NCBI GenBank assembly: GCA_022361095.1
Contig: JAKSBO010000099.1
Span: 1-8,027, forward strand
Length of the DNA stretch: 8,027 bases
Direction: 5' to 3'
Source of the DNA: Desulfobacterales bacterium
GTDB taxonomy: Bacteria > Desulfobacterota > Desulfobacteria > Desulfobacterales > Desulfobacteraceae
Shown here: positions 6,241 through 8,027 of the stretch, piece after piece
How positions within the stretch are numbered: the first letter of the stretch is position 1
Layout: every line of letters starts with the position of its first letter
Translations under genes and position numbers: made by a program
The notes under the pieces: generated by a model
What the model saw: the letters and a program-made list of their open reading frames with translations, nothing else
Databases searched by the model: none
What the model was told of the DNA's origin: nothing

Positions 6241-6329
6241 AACAGCCACAGGCTGACCTGCTATATCAGTTGCAGGGCTTAGCTTACAACAAAATATAAA
6301 AGATCTGTGCGGGTTACACAGATCTTTTA
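6241..6329 (-). repeat. Structured repeat, copy 2 (inverted relative to copy 1)
   Basis: Read on the minus strand, 6307 down to 6241 aligns without gaps to plus-strand 44-110 at 53 of 67 positions. Shared parts are CAGATCTTT, TTTGTTGT, the loop GCAACTGATAT, CAGGTCAGCC and GTGGCTGTT. The stem around the conserved loop is kept although its bases differ: CCTGC/GCAGG here against ACCTG/CAGGT in copy 1. The hairpin at 6297-6329 corresponds to the bulged hairpin at 24-53 of copy 1. The element lies wholly between genes. Confidence 0.68.
6297..6329 (-). terminator. Intrinsic terminator after the ParB-like gene
   Basis: A perfect 13-bp stem (TAAAAGATCTGTG and its reverse complement) encloses a 7-nt loop. 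On the minus strand it runs straight into ATCTTTTATATTTTG, a good U-rich tail. It lies 38 bp after the stop codon of the ParB-like gene and should end the sulfite reductase/ParB transcript. It is also part of repeat copy 2, so the repeat doubles as the terminator. The stem also has T's on the plus-strand side, so it may work in both directions. Confidence 0.82.
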
Positions 6330-6367
6330 ATCTTTGGCTGTCTGCCGGGTCTGTATGTCGATGGACC

Positions 6368-7099
6368 CTAGTTTCTGATCAGATCAAGAATGGCTTCAAT
6401 ATCTGCCACGGCTTTCTCCCGGCTGACCTCCTGCCATCCTTGCTCCCGGATGCGGGTCAGCTCTTTGAGAAACCTTCCCAGGGACTGGGTGTATTTTGCA
6501 GAAAGCCCTAGGCCGTCGGTCTCTCTGCCTTTAACTTCACCACTTTCACGGCGCTGGGCCTGGACTTCGTTAAAGGCCTTGTTAATGGATTTTTCTCCGG
6601 ACTGAACCTGTTCCTGGATGTCGGGACTGCCGTATTCCATCACCTTTCTGGCTTTGTCCACCTTTTGGGGGCTGATGCCCAGCTCCTTGGCCCGGATTTC
6701 GTTTTCCGCCTTGCGCGTGGTTTTTTCACCGGCTGCATTTTTTTTGTGTATATTATCCAAAAGCGCCAGGCACTTTACAATATCATCGTCGGACATGTTA
6801 CGCCGGTTCCGCTGGGCATGGAAGCTGTAAAGCAGTGCGTCATCCTCATCTTCAAAGGATTTGTATACCACCGGCACCTGATCCAGCCGGGTTTTTTTTG
6901 CCGCTGTAAATCGGGTGTGACCGTCCACCAGTACATTGTGTTCTTTCCAGACCACCAGGGGGAATACCGGATCAAACCCATTGACCTCCATGTTCTGGCT
7001 GATGGCAGCCAAGGTCTCTTCCTGGATGGGGAACAGTTTTTTAAAGGGGTGCCGGATGCTTAAGGCGTCAGGGCTTACAAAGGTTGTGTTTAATTCCAT
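6368..7099 (-). CDS. ParB/Spo0J-family N-terminal domain protein
   Basis: This is a 243-aa protein with a ParB/sulfiredoxin-fold N-terminal domain (about 1-100). Its nucleotide-site motif reads DGHTRFTAAK at 59-68, the place of GERRxxA in classical CTP-binding ParB. The variant is common in phage, plasmid and stand-alone ParB-like proteins. QRNRRNMSDDDI (96-107) starts the central helical part. A helix-turn-helix is likely at about 134-157 (IRAKELGISPQKVDKARKVM), which favours DNA binding. The C-terminus (185-243) is charged and helical, possibly for dimerisation. It is not the chromosome-partition ParB: there is no parA partner and no GERR motif. AGGA lies 6 nt before the ATG. It is 27 bp downstream of the sulfite reductase gene, so probably co-transcribed. 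A regulatory role is possible. The same fold also includes free-serine kinases (SerK, SbnI) with a similar DGHxR motif, a less likely alternative. Confidence 0.82.
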   Translation of the reverse strand: MELNTTFVSPDALSIRHPFKKLFPIQEETLAAISQNMEVNGFDPVFPLVVWKEHNVLVDGHTRFTAAKKTRLDQVPVVYKSFEDEDDALLYSFHAQRNRRNMSDDDIVKCLALLDNIHKKNAAGEKTTRKAENEIRAKELGISPQKVDKARKVMEYGSPDIQEQVQSGEKSINKAFNEVQAQRRESGEVKGRETDGLGLSAKYTQSLGRFLKELTRIREQGWQEVSREKAVADIEAILDLIRN

Positions 7100-7126
7100 T
7101 ATTTTTCCTGAATGATGGGGGTTGGG

Positions 7127-7780
7127 CTATGGCTGAAGGCCTAACGTCTCTTTGATGGTTTGGATTCCTAACTTTGCAACAAACCGGGAGGTTCTCCTCT
7201 TGGCCGGGGCAGTGTTACAGTAAAAATCTAAAAATTTTCGGCAAAGCTCAAGGGCTTGTTGCGTGGACAGCCCTTTTGCCAGTTCATCAGCAATTCTGGG
7301 TTTCATGCCGGAATTGCCGCCCACAAAGATACGCCAGCCTTTGGGGGTGCCGATAAATCCGATGTCCCTCAACCGCGATTCTGCGCAACTGAAGGTGCAG
7401 CCGGAAATACCCAGTTTGATTTTGGCCGGGGTTGGCATGGAACCGTATTTTTCCTCAAGTATCCGGGCAAGTCCTAACGCATCCTGTTTGCCGAATTTGC
7501 ACCACGTTGTGCCCGGGCATGCCTGGACATAGTGTCCGCCGGTTCTGAAAGGCATGGCCTCGCACAGGGCGTGAATTTTATCCCGGCTCAGCCCATAAAA
7601 TCCAATGCGCTGTCCCGAGGTCAGCTTTACTGCCGGAACCTCGTAGGCCCGGACAAGTTCAGCCATTTTTTCCAGATCCCGGGCGCTGAGCTTTCCGGAA
7701 GGGGGCGTGATGCGCGCTGCAAAGGTTTTACCGTCCCGTTGCAGGATCACACCGGGGGGGAGGGGTTTTTCTTCTGACAT
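7127..7780 (-). CDS. Low-molecular-mass siroheme [4Fe-4S] sulfite reductase (assimilatory type)
   Basis: This small cytosolic protein should reduce sulfite (or nitrite) by six electrons on a coupled siroheme-[4Fe-4S] centre. All four cluster cysteines are present in the classic spacing: C88-x5-C94 (ACPGTTWCKFG) and C128-x3-C132 (SGCTFSCAESRLRDIGFIG). The N-terminal ferredoxin-like half domain (about 8-75) contains KLTSGQRIGFYG (52-63), the usual substrate-side motif with its arginine. At 217 aa it has one half-domain and one cluster domain, not the duplicated form of CysI, and it matches the size of the monomeric sulfite reductase of Desulfovibrio vulgaris. It lacks the extra ferredoxin domain of AsrC and is too short for DsrA/DsrB. 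GGAG lies 10 nt before the ATG. Its physiological role is not settled by sequence; sulfite assimilation or detoxification are both possible. Confidence 0.87.
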   Translation of the reverse strand: MSEEKPLPPGVILQRDGKTFAARITPPSGKLSARDLEKMAELVRAYEVPAVKLTSGQRIGFYGLSRDKIHALCEAMPFRTGGHYVQACPGTTWCKFGKQDALGLARILEEKYGSMPTPAKIKLGISGCTFSCAESRLRDIGFIGTPKGWRIFVGGNSGMKPRIADELAKGLSTQQALELCRKFLDFYCNTAPAKRRTSRFVAKLGIQTIKETLGLQP

Positions 7781-7846
7781 ATTATGTGGTCTCCGATGGC
7801 TTTGTAGCAGCCTGTTAGGTCGTTATTTGTACTCAAACTTCGATGA

Positions 7847-7874
7847 AGTATAATTAGATATTTTTAAAATTCAA
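7847..7874 (-). promoter_or_regulatory. Sigma-70-type promoter of the sulfite reductase/ParB operon
   Basis: The minus strand has TTGAAT (7869-7874), a 16-bp spacer and TATACT (7847-7852), the latter five of six matches to the -10 consensus. Transcription would start near 7840, giving a leader of about 60 nt. A small dyad, ACTTC-N3-GAAGT (7837-7849), overlaps the -10 box and start point and could be an operator. Confidence 0.52.
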
Positions 7875-7878
7875 GGGC

Positions 7879-8027
7879 TCACGCCTCTTTTGGTTTTGGT
7901 CTGCCGGGCTTGTTTGAACCGTCTTTCCCAATCCGTATGCACTGACGCAAAGCACAGGGGGACCGCCCAGGTCCGCTGCCTTGAAAATCCGGACCGATAC
8001 ATATATAAATTAAGAAAAATTTAATAC
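7879..8027 (-). CDS. Possible 3' end of an upstream gene (partial, uncertain)
   Basis: A minus-strand frame is open from the window edge to a TGA at 7879-7881 (49 codons) and ends in a basic, Pro/Gly-rich tail, GKDGSNKPGRPKPKEA. Against it, the first dozen codons are very AT-rich and unlike the remainder. A second frame also fits the same GC-rich patch: ATG at 8000-8002 to TGA at 7871-7873, 43 residues, with no ribosome binding site. Neither was recognised as a known family. The patch may instead be a leader or an RNA gene. Confidence 0.2.
   Translation of the reverse strand, partial: IKFFLIYICIGPDFQGSGPGRSPCALRQCIRIGKDGSNKPGRPKPKEA

Noticed and set aside
7907..7995. tRNA-like string GGTTCAAAC on the minus strand
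   Set aside because: The flanking bases do not form a T-arm stem, and no acceptor or anticodon stem can be drawn.

Overview
The window reads as chromosomal DNA of a sulfate-reducing Desulfobacterota bacterium, probably Desulfobacteraceae-like. That placement is inferred from gene content: a small siroheme sulfite reductase of the type known from Desulfovibrio, a TrpB2-type PLP enzyme, a soluble PAS histidine kinase and a sigma-54-driven flagellar gene. It is not proven by any marker gene. All five convincing genes lie on the minus strand, so transcription runs from the right end to the left end.

Right to left: (1) 7781-8027 holds an unassigned GC-rich patch that may be the 3' end of an upstream gene, then a sigma-70-type promoter. 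(2) A 217-aa low-molecular-mass siroheme/[4Fe-4S] sulfite reductase (7127-7780) is followed 27 bp later by a 243-aa ParB-family protein (6368-7099). The two look like one operon, closed by a strong intrinsic terminator at 6297-6329. (3) That terminator sits inside a diverged, structured repeat (about 6241-6329) whose other copy lies in opposite orientation at the left end of the window (about 24-115). (4) A 563-aa cytosolic PAS-PAS histidine kinase (4383-6074) starts at TTG. (5) TrpB2 (2889-4262) has its own TTGACA promoter, which begins just after the kinase stop codon. (6) A 548-bp gap (2341-2888) holds a 15-bp-arm palindrome, a near-perfect sigma-54 promoter and a roughly 200-nt leader full of hairpins. 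(7) The flagellar hook-length control protein FliK (430-2340) ends at its own intrinsic terminator (334-367). (8) The left end, 1-115, looks like one and a bit units of a 92-bp tandem repeat.

The genes do not form one pathway. The sulfite reductase/ParB pair, the kinase, TrpB2 and fliK appear to be separate transcription units. The most unusual material is non-coding: the inverted dispersed repeat with a conserved loop, the chain of hairpins in the fliK leader, and the large palindrome upstream of the sigma-54 promoter. No CRISPR array, tRNA, rRNA, transposase or defence system was recognised.
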